A stretch of DNA of 64,000 bases from Costus lasius (GCA_027563935.2 CM050448.1:68705843-68769842), one strand, 5' to 3'. Shown: positions 12,669-22,580, counted from the stretch's first letter. Numbers and translations: made by a program. Notes: a model not told the origin generated them from the sequence alone.

Positions 12669-12700
12669 GACTGTGTTGTACCAACTCAGTTGGCACAGTC
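12669..12700 (+). other. Leader hairpin 2 (bulged, TCA triloop)
   Basis: Stem GACTGTG/CACAGTC, bulge TTGTA, then CCAAC/GTTGG around a TCA loop. Relative to hairpin 1 the apical stem has a C-G to A-T exchange on both arms, and the lower stem also differs while staying paired. Both point to a selected RNA fold. Confidence 0.62.
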
Positions 12701-12724
12701 TGCTGGATTGCCAAGATGAAGGGG

Positions 12725-12757
12725 AATCGCACGGGTTGGCGATTGGCTGGGACAGCC
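12725..12757 (+). other. Pair of small adjacent leader hairpins
   Basis: AATCGC/GCGATT with an 8-base loop (12725-12744) is followed directly by GGCT/AGCC with a 5-base loop (12745-12757). They belong to the structured segment of the leader. Individually short stems like these can occur by chance. Confidence 0.35.
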
Positions 12758-12849
12758 TACCAGAAATTAGTGCTTGTCATCTCTGTGCATCTTATCTCGC
12801 CTGAGCGGGACGCGGAGACCAAGTATGAAATCTGGATCCCATCTCACTA

Positions 12850-12866
12850 AAAGAGTATTACTCTTT
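12850..12866 (+). other. Leader hairpin AAAGAGT/ACTCTTT
   Basis: Seven-base perfect stem with an ATT loop, followed at 12869-12892 by a longer-loop GACTG/CAGTC stem. It lies about 85-130 bases before the proposed 3' splice site. Confidence 0.45.
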
Positions 12867-13001
12867 CGGACTGTTTACTGGATTTTTCAGTCAGACAAAA
12901 TAGTGAGAAAAAGAATCTTTCTTAAGTCCTAGATTGATTCTGAACATTGATACTGACCTTGCTGTTCTTGCTTGTTGTAGATTCCTGCAGCAACGAACAC
13001 C

Positions 13002-16000
13002 ATGAGCTTCAATGTGCGATCCCTACTGGAAAGGGAGAAGTTTGCTGGGCCGAACTTCTCTGACTGGTTCGGACACCTTAAGATTGTTCTTAAGGCAGAG
13101 AGGAAACTGTATGTCCTCGAGACGGCGATACCGCCGCAGCCCGCTCCGAACGCCGCAAGGGCGGTTCGGGATGCCTACGAAAAGCACGTCAATGATAGCA
13201 TTGATGTCGCTTGCCTGATGCTAGCGTCTATGACGCCACCGCTGCAGCGTCAGCATGAGGACATGTCGGCTATAGAAATTATAGCGAACCTCAAGATGCT
13301 GTATGCTGCACAGGCGAGGACTGAACGCTATAATCTGACGAAGCTCTTCTTTCAGAGCAAACTGGCTGAGGGGAGCCCAGTGGGAGCTCACGTGCTCAAG
13401 ATGATTGGGCACAAGGAGGCTCTGGAGAAACTGGGGCATACCATCAACCAGGAGCTTGCTGTGGACATTATTCTGCAGTCTCTTCCGCCTTCTTTCGATG
13501 CGTTCATCATTAACTTTAATATGAACAAGATCGATTGTACGCCGGCAGAGCTGCTGAATATGCTCTTGACAACTGAGGAAACTCTGAAGGGTAAGCCTTC
13601 AACCTCTGTCTTGATGGTTCCTTTTAGGAACAAGAAGAAGGGGAAGAAGGGCAAGGCCCCTGTCAAGAATTACAGCAAGGCCCTGAAACAGAAGGTGAAG
13701 CGGTCGAAGGACAACAGGTGTTTCCACTGTGGCCAGCTGGGTCACTGGAAAAAGGACTGTAAAGCGCTCCAAGGAGATAAGAGGGGAAGCATCGCTTCTG
13801 GCTCAGGTATATATGTGACTGAGGTCATGTTTTCATCTTCTTCTATATCATGGGTGTTGGACACTGCATGTGGAGTTCACATTTGTTCAAATGTACAGGA
13901 ACTCAAGAGAAGAAGGCAGGTGGGACAGCATGAGGTAGACCTACGCGTTGGAAACGGGGCACGGGTTGCTGCTGTTGCTGTAGGAAACTATTTCATTTCT
14001 TTACCATCTGGCATTGTATTAGAATTAAACAATTGTTATTTTGTACCAAGTATCACAAAGAATATTATCTCTATTCCTGCTCTTGTCAGGAAAGGATTTG
14101 CCTTTGAATGCAAGATTTCAAAGTGTGTTTTATCTCGTGATAATATTGTGTATGCAACTGGTTCAATTAACAATGGGTTATACATGTTGGACATGGACAA
14201 TTCTATACAAAATATTGATAATAAGAAAGCCAAGTATGCTGATGACAGCACCTTGTTATGGCATAGTCGTTTAGGCCATATAAACGAGAAGCGCATTAAG
14301 CGGTTGCATGATCATGGACTGCTGGGATCATTCTCCTATGAGGAGATTGATACATGCAAAGCTTGTTTGATGGGTAAAATGACGAAGTCTCCTTTTCCTC
14401 ACAAAGGTCAAAGGGCTTCAGGTTTACTGGACCTAATACACAGTGATGTGTGTGGGCCTTTTGGTAAACATGCCAGAGGTGGCTATCAGTACTTCATTAC
14501 CTTTACTGATGATTTCAGTAGGTATGGATATGTCTATTTAATGAGACATAAAAGTGAATCTTTTGACAAGTTCAAAGAGTTCAAAAATGAAGTACAAAAT
14601 CAGCTAGGCCGAAATATCAAGGCACTTCGTTCAGATCGAGGTGGTGAATACCTGAGTCATGCGTTTACTGACTATCTGAAAGAGTGTGGGATTATCTCAC
14701 AGCTCACTCCGCCAGGAACACCGCAATGGAATGGTGTGTCCGAGAGGAGAAATAGAACGTTACTTGATATGGTTCGTTCTATGATGAGTCAGGCTACTCT
14801 TCCATACTCCTTTTGGGGTTTTGCACTGGAAACAGCTGCAAAGGTACTAAACCGAGTGCCATCCAAGGCAGTTTTAAAGACGCCATATGAGTTATGGTAT
14901 GGGAAACAGCCTAGCTTGACATTTATCAGGATCTGGGGTTGCGAGGCTTATGTCAAAAAGCTCGCCTCTGGGAAACTAGAGAGCAGATCTGACAAATGCA
15001 TCTTTGTCGGTTACCCTAAGGAAACTAAGGGTTATTATTTCTACGATCCCAAGGAGAACAAGGTATTTGTTGCTCGGACGGCCGTATTTCTTGAGAAGGA
15101 ATTTATTCTGCAAGAGGCCAATGGGAGAGAAATAAAGCTGGATGAGAATCCAGAGGAAGGACAAAGTAGTCAAGCAGAGTTGGATGTGCCTGAGCCGGTA
15201 GAGCAGGTTATTGGACAACCTGAGGCTCAGATATCACGGGAACCGCAAAGATCGGGTAGGATCCGTCGACAGCCTGAGCGCTATGACGGAGTCTACATCA
15301 TTGATAATGATGAACCCCTAACTTATGCGGATGCGGTCAGTGGACCGGAGTCAGCTAGATGGCTTGATGCTATGCGAGCCGAGATGGACTCCATGTCAGA
15401 TAACCAAGTCTGGGATTTGGTTGATCCGCCTCCGGGAGTAATCCCTATAGGCTGTAAATGGATCTTCAAGAAGAAGATTGACATGGATGGTAACGTGGTT
15501 ACCTATAAAGGCAGGCTAGTTGCGAAAGGTTTCAAACAAATCTACGGGATAGATTATGATGAAACTTTCTCACCTGTAGCCATGTTTAAGTCTATTCGGA
15601 TTCTTTTCGCGATAGCTGCATATTACGATTATGAGATCTGGCAGATGGATGTGAAAACAGCTTTCCTTAATGGAAATCTGGATGAGGATGTGTATATGAC
15701 ACAACCGGAAGGTTTCACTAATCCATCAGATCGTCATAAAATATGCAAGTTAAAGAAGTCCATTTATGGACTGAAACAAGCATCAAGAAGCTGGAATATT
15801 CGTTTTGATGAATCAATCTCTGAGTTTGGTTTCATCAAGAACGAGGATGACCCGTGTGTATATAAGAGGTTTAGTGGGAGCGTGATTACATTCCTAATCC
15901 TCTACGTCGATGATATCTTGATCATTGGAAACGATATTCCTGAACTGCATGCTGTTAAGGCATGGTTAGGAAAATGTTTTCAGATGAAAGATCTAGGAGA

Positions 16001-16886
16001 AGCAGCCTATGTACTAGGTGTGAAGATCTACCGGGATAGATCTAAGAGGCTTCTCGGGCTGTGCCAGAGTACTTACATCGATAAAGTCCTGGAGAGATTC
16101 CATTTAGAGAATTCTAAACGTGGATATCTTCCAGTCAGACATGGTCTGAATCTTTCGAAGAGTCAGTGTCCACAAACACAGACTGAGAAAGATGAAATGG
16201 ACAATACGCCTTATGCTTCGGCTATCGGGTCCATTATGTATGCAATGTTGTGTACTCGCCCAGACGTCGCTTACGGGTTAAGCGTGACCAGTCGATTCCA
16301 AAGTAATCCAGGTTTGGCGCACTGGATTGCAGTCAAGAACATTTTAAAATATCTGCGGAGGACCAAAGATATGTTCTTGATATATGGTGGTCAGGAAGAA
16401 CTCAGTATAGAGGGATATACTGACGCTTCGTTCCAGTCGGACCAGGATGATTTCCGATCGCAATCAGGCTATGTTTTTAGCTTGAATGGTGGAGCAGTGG
16501 TGTGGAAAAGTTTCAAACAGTCAACTGTTGCTGATTCCACAACAGAAGCCGAGTATGTTGCAGCCTCGGAAGCATCCAAGGAGGCAGTGTGGATTCGTAA
16601 GTTCGTGAGAGAACTTGGTGTCGTTCCTTCGAGTGCAGATCCTTTGGTTATCTTTTGTGATAACACTGGAGCTATAGCACAAGCAAAGGAACCGCGGTCG
16701 CACCAGAAGTCCAAGCACATACAGAGACGGTTTCACTTGATCCGGGAGATCATTGATCGTGGCGAGATCAAGATTTGCAAGGTTCATACAGATGACAATC
16801 TGGCAGACCCGCTTACCAAGCCTCTGGCGCAGCAGAAGCATGAGAAGCACTGTAATAATATGGGTTTGAGATTTCTCAACCATTAG
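13002..16886 (+). CDS. Ty1/copia gag-pol polyprotein (1294 aa)
   Basis: Single intact frame encoding all proteins for retrotransposition. Gag fills roughly residues 1-230 and resembles UBN2-type plant copia capsids. It is followed by a CX2CX4HX4C zinc knuckle at C240, C243, H248, C253. Protease has the D287-T-A motif (the DTA form also occurs in tobacco Tnt1). Integrase shows the HHCC finger (H421, H426, C452, C455) and DD35E triad D482, D545, E581. Reverse transcriptase has the catalytic D883 in QMDVKTAFLNG and YVDD at 968-971. RNase H shows D1141, E1184, D1220. The C-terminus ends 20 bases before the 3' LTR. No internal stop or frameshift is present, which is unusual in old copies and agrees with the identical LTRs. 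An in-frame TAG at 12978 fixes ATG 13002 as the first start in unspliced RNA; a spliced form could add ten residues. Gag:pol ratio control is not visible, as there is no frameshift site. Confidence 0.97.
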   Translation: MSFNVRSLLEREKFAGPNFSDWFGHLKIVLKAERKLYVLETAIPPQPAPNAARAVRDAYEKHVNDSIDVACLMLASMTPPLQRQHEDMSAIEIIANLKMLYAAQARTERYNLTKLFFQSKLAEGSPVGAHVLKMIGHKEALEKLGHTINQELAVDIILQSLPPSFDAFIINFNMNKIDCTPAELLNMLLTTEETLKGKPSTSVLMVPFRNKKKGKKGKAPVKNYSKALKQKVKRSKDNRCFHCGQLGHWKKDCKALQGDKRGSIASGSGIYVTEVMFSSSSISWVLDTACGVHICSNVQELKRRRQVGQHEVDLRVGNGARVAAVAVGNYFISLPSGIVLELNNCYFVPSITKNIISIPALVRKGFAFECKISKCVLSRDNIVYATGSINNGLYMLDMDNSIQNIDNKKAKYADDSTLLWHSRLGHINEKRIKRLHDHGLLGSFSYEEIDTCKACLMGKMTKSPFPHKGQRASGLLDLIHSDVCGPFGKHARGGYQYFITFTDDFSRYGYVYLMRHKSESFDKFKEFKNEVQNQLGRNIKALRSDRGGEYLSHAFTDYLKECGIISQLTPPGTPQWNGVSERRNRTLLDMVRSMMSQATLPYSFWGFALETAAKVLNRVPSKAVLKTPYELWYGKQPSLTFIRIWGCEAYVKKLASGKLESRSDKCIFVGYPKETKGYYFYDPKENKVFVARTAVFLEKEFILQEANGREIKLDENPEEGQSSQAELDVPEPVEQVIGQPEAQISREPQRSGRIRRQPERYDGVYIIDNDEPLTYADAVSGPESARWLDAMRAEMDSMSDNQVWDLVDPPPGVIPIGCKWIFKKKIDMDGNVVTYKGRLVAKGFKQIYGIDYDETFSPVAMFKSIRILFAIAAYYDYEIWQMDVKTAFLNGNLDEDVYMTQPEGFTNPSDRHKICKLKKSIYGLKQASRSWNIRFDESISEFGFIKNEDDPCVYKRFSGSVITFLILYVDDILIIGNDIPELHAVKAWLGKCFQMKDLGEAAYVLGVKIYRDRSKRLLGLCQSTYIDKVLERFHLENSKRGYLPVRHGLNLSKSQCPQTQTEKDEMDNTPYASAIGSIMYAMLCTRPDVAYGLSVTSRFQSNPGLAHWIAVKNILKYLRRTKDMFLIYGGQEELSIEGYTDASFQSDQDDFRSQSGYVFSLNGGAVVWKSFKQSTVADSTTEAEYVAASEASKEAVWIRKFVRELGVVPSSADPLVIFCDNTGAIAQAKEPRSHQKSKHIQRRFHLIREIIDRGEIKICKVHTDDNLADPLTKPLAQQKHEKHCNNMGLRFLNH

Positions 16887-16895
16887 ATTAAGTGC

Positions 16896-16906
16896 AAGTG
16901 GGAGAT
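16896..16906 (+). promoter_or_regulatory. Polypurine tract
   Basis: AAGTGGGAGAT lies immediately before the 3' LTR TGTTGG, the expected place for second-strand DNA priming. The stop codon of gag-pol is only 9 bases upstream of it. Confidence 0.88.
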
Positions 16907-18588
16907 TGTTGGAGTATGCCCTTAAGGCTAATGTTTGAGGCCTTTGGGATTGTAAAAGTATTATGTAATAAACTCTTATGTTTATGAAAGGCATGGTTAT
17001 TATTCAGGTTGTTACCTTGTCTGCTGCAATGAGTGTGCTTCTGAATAATGTCTCAAAGCTGTTCAGCTAGGCTGACAGGCTGTATGTCCTTAGTCGAGAT
17101 ATCTTGGTGAACATGAGACAGCCTTGATATGATGGAGACTAATATGAGTGCTAATCTTATAGGATGCTTCGAGCATGGAATAAGATGTAGACTCATGGGT
17201 ACATTGGATGTACTGGACAGACCCTACTGGGATATTCCATTGCTTGTCACAATGTGAATGATCCTTGTAAGCAGCAAGTGGCACATGTCCTCTGACTTGA
17301 GATCACTTGTGTTTCTAAATGATGATTGTCATTGTCTTGAGGTAGTTCAATATCATTTGAAACATAATGATTATAGACTATCTTGGATGGTGAGCTTGAG
17401 TCAGGTTAGGGCACTTGTGATAGATAAAGGATTGCCGTATCCTTGTTTAAGGAGTGTGATGTTCTAAAGGGCCCCCTTTATATGAGATGATTGAGGAAGT
17501 GTATGGCCATACCCAGATGACTATGTTCATCTGATCTAATCATGCTCATCGTGTTGGAGTTACAAGCTTGACATGCTTGTCCAATAAGAACATCCAGTGG
17601 CAAAGGATAAATGTATGCCTTGTGAATAGAGTCACACTTGTGCCTTGGTTTGGGAGTAGTCTTGGAAGACTCTTTCCTTTATATCGGGAGACAGTGATGT
17701 GTTGCTAGATACCCCTCACTGATCGTGATAACGTAAGTTATCGTTACCGACATTTAGAGGAAACCCTCAGGGTCGCACAATATGATGATATGGCTTACTT
17801 GAGTCAGATCGTGTGGACTGAATTCTTTGGGTTCAGTTTAAGGGGATTTAATCTCTGATTGTAAGTGAGATCTAGCCTGATCATGTTTGATTGATTAGGG
17901 CTTGAGATCGGTAAGCTTGGATCGAGAGAGATGATGCTAGATCGAAGAGATCAGGGGCATCAGGTGATGAACGGTTAGATCATGAGCCTTGGGGTTCAAT
18001 ATGGTCTAGACCACATGGCTTGAGCCATTTCGGTTTGGTTCATGAACCAAAGTCGATTGAAACGGTTTAGCTTGAACCGGTTCACAATTGTGAACGCATG
18101 GTTCAATGCTCAAATGCGTTTGAGGTTGGCTTGAGCGCATGGCATGATGAGCTTCCATTTATGGAAAGTCATCATGGCCGGTTTCACAAAAACGCCTAAA
18201 CGCATAAGCGTTTGTGCTCTTCTCTTGAACGCCTTGGACAATTTCGTTGAGGTGTGATTGACGACGAGAAGGAGAGGCTAGGCAAGTGAAGCTCTCGGCA
18301 ACAAGGAGATTCATCATCCCCTTCCATTCGACAAGAAGGCTTGAGGGTCTTGCTAGCACAAGAGATCTCAAGGAAGTGAGCATCTTCATCTTGTGTGTGG
18401 GCTTGTGGAGGAGACCTAGTTTGATCTCTTCTTCCAAACCGACTTCCAAATCCATGGCGTTGGTATGATTCCTTTTCATAACATAAGTTGATCTTATAGA
18501 TTCATATGCGATCTTGAAACCCTTTTTCCGCAAAGCTTGTTAGAATTGCAAGTTTAGGGTTTCTCCCCTATAATTAGGGGTTCCTACA
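16907..18588 (+). repeat. 3' LTR of the copia element (1682 bp)
   Basis: Same length and, on reading through, the same bases as the 5' LTR (offset 7394), including the 64-codon antisense and 124-codon antisense frames that merely reflect this identity. It ends CCTACA, followed by the CTTTT duplication at 18589-18593. Confidence 0.96.
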
Positions 18589-18593
18589 CTTTT
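18589..18593. repeat. Target site duplication (right), CTTTT
   Basis: Matches 9508-9512. The satellite resumes with ATAATGAGGATG, in phase with the array left of the element. Confidence 0.9.
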
Positions 18594-20855
18594 ATAATGA
18601 GGATGTTGATCTTGATTATGATCCATATTTGATGTTTATCATTTTGAAATCTTAATTTAATATTGATTTTGTTCATGATTATGATGTTGATCTTGATTTT
18701 AATCATGCTTTCAAACTTTATCTTATGATATTCATCTTTATCTTTTTTTTAATCTTAATTTTAAACTCGATTTTGATCTTGTTTGTAATCTTGGTCTTCA
18801 ATCTTGATATTGTTATTGATATTGATATTGATCTAATCATGATGAAAGTTTTGAACTCGATTATGAATTTTAATTGTTATTAATCTTATTCTTATTCTTA
18901 ATTATAACAAAGATTTTATTCTTATAAGAATTATCTTCATCTTCATTTTGATCTCAGTTTTGATCTCAGATTTCAGTTTTAATCTTATAATCTTCATCTT
19001 TATCTTGCTCCTAATATTCATCTTAAACTCGATTTTGATCTCTATGGAGATATTGAGTTTTAATCTTGATAGTAATATTTATATTTATCTTGGTCTTTTT
19101 ATAATGACGATGTTGATCTTGATTATGATCCATATTTGATGTTTATCATTTTGAATCTTAATTTAATATTGATTTTGTTCATGATCATGATGTTGATCTT
19201 GATTTTAATCATGCTTTCAAACTTTATCTTATGATATTCATCTTTATCTTTTTTTTAATCTTAATTTTAAACTCGATTTTGATCTTGTTTGTAATCTTGG
19301 TCTTCAATCTTGATATTGTTATTGATATTGATATTGATCTAATCATGATGAAAGTTTTGAACTCGATTATGAATTTTAATTGTTATTAATCTTATTCTTA
19401 TTCTTAATTATAACAATGATTTTATTCTTATAAGAATTATCTTCATCTTCATTTTGATCTCAGTTTTGTTCTCAGATTTCAGTTTTAATCTTATAATCTT
19501 CATCTTTATCTTGCTCCTAATATTCATCTTAAACTCGATTTTGATCTCTATGGAGATATTGAGTTTTAATCTTGTTATTAATATTTAAATTTATCTTGGT
19601 CTTTTAATAATGAGGATGTTGATCTTGATTATGATCCATATTTGATGTTTATCATTTTGAAATCTTAATTTAATATTGATTTTGTTCATGATCATGATGT
19701 TGATCTTGATTTTAATCATGATTTCAAACTCTATCTTATGATATTCATTTTTATCTTCTTTTAATCTTAATCTTAAACTCGATTTTGATCTCGTTCGTAA
19801 TCTTGGTCTTCAATCTTGATATTGTTATTGATATTGATATTGATCTAATCATGATGAAAATTTTGAACTCGATTACGAGCTTTAATTGTTATTAATGTTA
19901 TTTTCATTCTTAATTATAACATTGATTTTATTCTTGATAATTATCTTCATCTTCATTTTGATCTCAGTTTTGATCTCAGATTTCAGTTTTAATGTTATAA
20001 TCTTCATCTTTATCTTGCTCCTAATATTCATCTTAAACTCGATTTTGATCTCTATGGAGATATTGAGTTTTAATCTTGATATTAATATTTATATTTATCT
20101 TGGTCTTTTTATAATGAGGATGTTGATCTTGATTATGATCCATATTTGATGTTTATCATTTTGAAATCTTAATTTAATATTGATTTTGTTCATGATCATG
20201 ATGTTGATCTTCATTTTAATCATGATTTCAAACTCTATCTTATAATATTCATCTTTATCTTCTTTTTCATCATAATCTTAAACTCGATTTTGATCTTGTT
20301 TGTAATCTTGCTATTCAATCTTGTTATTATTATTGATATTGATATTGATCTAATCATGATGAAAATTTTGAACTCGATTATGAATTTTAATTGTTATTAA
20401 TCTTATTCTTATTCTTAATTATAACAATGATTTTATTCTTATAAGAATTATCTTCATCTTCATTTTGATCTCAGTTTTGATCTCAGATTTCAGTTTTAAT
20501 CTTATAATCTTCATCTTTATCTTGCTCCTAATATTCATCTTAAACTCGATTTTGATCTCTATGGAGATATTGAGTTTTAATCTTGATATTAATATTTATA
20601 TTTATATTGGTCTTTTTATAATGAGGATGTTGATCTTGATTATGATCCATATTTGATGTTTATCATTTTGAATCTTAATTTAATATTGATTTTGTTCATG
20701 ATCATGATGTTGATCTTGATTTTAATCATGATTTCAAACTCTATCTTATGATATTCATCTTTATCTTCTTTTTAATCATAATCTTAAACTCGATTTTGAT
20801 CTTGTTTGTAATCTTGCTATTCAATCTTGTTATTATTATTGATATTGATATTGAT

Positions 20856-20860
20856 CTAAT
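20856..20860. repeat. Target site duplication (left), CTAAT
   Basis: Matches 22576-22580. The uninterrupted monomer reads GATCTAATCATGATG here. Confidence 0.92.
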
Positions 20861-20868
20861 TGTTGGAA

Positions 20869-20884
20869 CCCCTTTCTAGAGGGG
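20869..20884 (-). other. Terminal U5 hairpin of the minus-strand solo LTR
   Basis: CCCCT-TTCTAG-AGGGG lies eight bases inside the LTR end, the counterpart of 11171-11186 in the full element. Confidence 0.45.
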
Positions 20885-21002
20885 GGGCGAAACCCAGCAT
20901 GGCGCATATTCAGATTTCAAGCAGCGGATAGGGTTTCTAAGAATCGCATGCACCTTATATAATCAACTTAAAGAAAACCCGAATGCATAAGAGGTGATTC
21001 GA

Positions 21003-21018
21003 TCCATACCATTGCCAT
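21003..21018 (-). promoter_or_regulatory. Conserved start-plus-splice-donor signature in solo LTR
   Basis: Reading the minus strand, ATGGCAATG (21018-21010) is followed by GTATGG. The full element has ATGGCGTTG then GTATGA at the same relative place. The AATG/GTATGG boundary resembles a plant 5' splice site. Confidence 0.45.
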
Positions 21019-21188
21019 TTCTTGATGGCGGCTTGGAAGCAAAGATCAAACGAGATCTTCTCCTTGTCGTCACACACAAGATGATGTCGCTATCTCTCTT
21101 GGTGCTCCTTGTGCTAGCAAGGTTCCAAGAGGTCCTTTGACGAGTGAAGGGAAAATGAGATGTCAATCTTTCTTGGCCGAATCCTCCT

Positions 21189-21210
21189 CAAGCGTCAAGC
21201 GTCAAGCGTC
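21189..21210. repeat. Short 7-bp tandem repeat in the solo LTR
   Basis: CAAGCGT is repeated three times in a row, a local slippage product that lies in the putative transcribed leader of this LTR and is absent from the other two copies. Confidence 0.75.
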
Positions 21211-21324
21211 GCCACACTCACACAAAAATCTCGAGAGGAATATGGGCGAGAGGAAAAATCAGTTGAAGTGGCGAAAATAGAGAATACTCTATTCGGACGA
21301 GAGCACCCACCAAGTGGAGATCAT

Positions 21325-21344
21325 GGTTACTAAAAATAGTAACC
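21325..21344 (-). promoter_or_regulatory. Perfect palindrome around a TATA-like core in solo LTR
   Basis: GGTTACT and AGTAACC flank an AT-only centre, giving 7-bp arms. It abuts the upstream end of the ATG-free leader, where a core promoter would be expected. Promoter function is inferred. Confidence 0.4.
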
Positions 21345-22575
21345 ACTCCTCACCCCAACGTTCACGCCAAGTGAACTTGTCGCCAACTCCTCTCCCCTTG
21401 AACCATGCGCTCAACAAGTGAGCCGGTTCACTTTGGTTCGGTTTAAGAACCAATCAAGCCAATGATCTAGTCTAGATCTTAAATAAACCCTAAGGTTCCC
21501 GATCTAACCGTCGATCTCCTCGATGCCCCTGATCTGACCGATCTGGCATCTATTCTCTCGATCGAAGCTTACCGATCTTAAGCCCTAATCAATCAAACAT
21601 GATCAGACCAGATCTTACTTACAATCAGAGACTAATTCCCTTTAAACTGAACCCAAACAATTCAGTCCACACGATCTGACTTAAGTAAGCCATATCATCA
21701 AATTGTGCGACCCTAAGGGTTTCCTTTAAATGTCGGTAACGATAATTCTCATTATCACGATCAGTGAGGGGTATCTAGCAACACATCACTATCTCCCGAT
21801 ATAAAGAAATGAGTCTTCCAAGACTACACCCAAAAACAGCACAAGTGTGAATCAAATCACAAAGCATACATATTTCTTTTGCCACTGGATGTTCTTATTG
21901 GACAAGCCTGTCAAGCTCGTAACTCCAATATGATGAGCATGATTAGAACAGATGAACACTGTCACCTGGGTATGGCCATACACTTTCTCAATCATCTCAT
22001 CCAGGGGGCCCCTTTAGAACATCACACTCCTTAAACAAGGAGACGGCAATCCTATGTCTATCACTAGTGCTCTAACCTGACTCAAGCTCACCATCCAAGA
22101 TAGTCTATAATCATTATGTTTCAAATGATATTGAACCATCTCAAAACAATGACAATCATCATTCAGAAAACACAAGTGATCTCAAGTCAAAGGAAATGTG
22201 CCACTTGTCTTAATCAAGGAATATTCACATTGTGACAAACAATTGAACATCCTAGTAGGGTCTGTCCAGTACATCCAATGTACCCATGAGTCTACATCTT
22301 ATTCCATGCTCGAAGCATCCTATAAGATTAGAACACATATTAGTCTCAATCATATCAAGGCTGTCTCATGTTCACCAAGATATATCGACTAAGGACATAA
22401 TAGCATGTCAGCCGAGCTGAACAGCTTTGAGACATTATTCAGAAGAACATATATTGCAGCAGACAATGTAGCTAACTGAATAACAACCATGCCTTTATAA
22501 ACATAACAGTTTATTACATGATACAAATACATTCCCATAGGCCTCAAACATTAGCCTTAAGGGCATACCCCAACA

Positions 22576-22580
22576 CTAAT
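22576..22580. repeat. Target site duplication (right), CTAAT
   Basis: Repeats 20856-20860. The next bases CATGATGAAAATT continue the interrupted monomer. Confidence 0.92.

Larger units (their letters stand above)
11069..12980 (+). other. Candidate leader intron joining LTR to gag
   Basis: The proposed 5' splice site is GTATGA at 11069, right after ATGGCGTTG (11060-11068). The proposed 3' site is a pyrimidine-rich run ending TTGTAG at 12980, preceded by a possible branch site TACTGAC near 12951. Removal would leave three codons from the LTR followed by seven codons up to the gag ATG at 13002, all in one frame. The AG of the acceptor belongs to an in-frame TAG (12978-12980) that blocks this reading in unspliced RNA. 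The donor-type signature is kept in both solo LTRs. The intron would remove the PBS, so spliced RNA could serve translation but not reverse transcription. Not demonstrated; needs cDNA. Confidence 0.45.
11195..13001 (+). other. Long untranslated leader of the copia element (1.8 kb)
   Basis: The stretch between PBS and gag has no gag-pol-like frame and many ATGs, which would hamper scanning ribosomes. It holds a 27-bp tandem repeat (11205-11310), a 33-bp tandem duplication (11311-11376) and a cluster of short-loop hairpins (12463-12892). A 65-codon antisense frame (12493-12296) and an 82-codon sense frame (12556-12804) look protein-like in composition but match nothing I recognise and are not called as genes. 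The leader could hold packaging or dimerisation signals, or be mostly intron. Confidence 0.8.
9513..18588 (+). mobile_element. Full-length Ty1/copia LTR retrotransposon (9076 bp)
   Basis: Complete element: 5' LTR (9513-11194), PBS, long leader, one intact gag-pol frame (13002-16886), polypurine tract and 3' LTR (16907-18588). It is flanked by a 5-bp target duplication, CTTTT at 9508-9512 and 18589-18593. Domain order protease, integrase, reverse transcriptase, RNase H places it in Ty1/copia. Long LTRs, a CCHC gag and DTA protease motif suggest an Angela/Tork-type lineage, a low-confidence placement without a tree. The two LTRs read as identical over 1682 bp, so insertion is recent. It sits in a satellite monomer at position about 51-55 of the 507-bp unit. 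Autonomous mobility is plausible from intact motifs but unproven. Confidence 0.97.
18589..20860. repeat. Satellite array, block 2
   Basis: About 4.5 monomers of the same 507-bp satellite and orientation, continuing the interrupted phase from block 1. Distinguishing variants are GATAGTAATATTT, the -1 form TTTGAATCTT and AATGTTATTTTCATTC. The segment at 19.4-20.85 kb matches 22.65-24.07 kb. Allowing for the intervening solo LTR and its duplication (1720 bp), the satellite-only offset is about 1517 bp, one trimer. Confidence 0.97.
20861..22575 (-). mobile_element. Solo LTR of the same copia family, minus strand (1715 bp)
   Basis: Reads TGTTGG..CCAACA at its ends. In reverse orientation it follows the full element's LTR: TGTTGGGGTATGCCC start, shared middle blocks, then a CCCCT/AGGGG hairpin before the terminus. 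No internal region and no second LTR are present, so it is a solo LTR, most likely left by recombination between two LTRs. It is clearly diverged from the full-length copy and its outer ends pair better (six bases). It keeps a 303-base ATG-free run (21019-21321 on this strand) and ATGGCAATG followed by GTATGG. Confidence 0.95.

Noticed and set aside
12296..12804. Possible captured host gene fragment in the leader (65-codon antisense and 82-codon sense frames)
   Set aside because: Composition looks protein-like, but no family is recognisable and the region is dense in hairpins, which also gives mixed composition. A protein search would decide.
13851..13880. Protease active-site motif D-T-A in place of D-T/S-G as a sign of inactivation
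   Set aside because: The DTA form is also found in the active tobacco copia element Tnt1, and the rest of the frame is intact.
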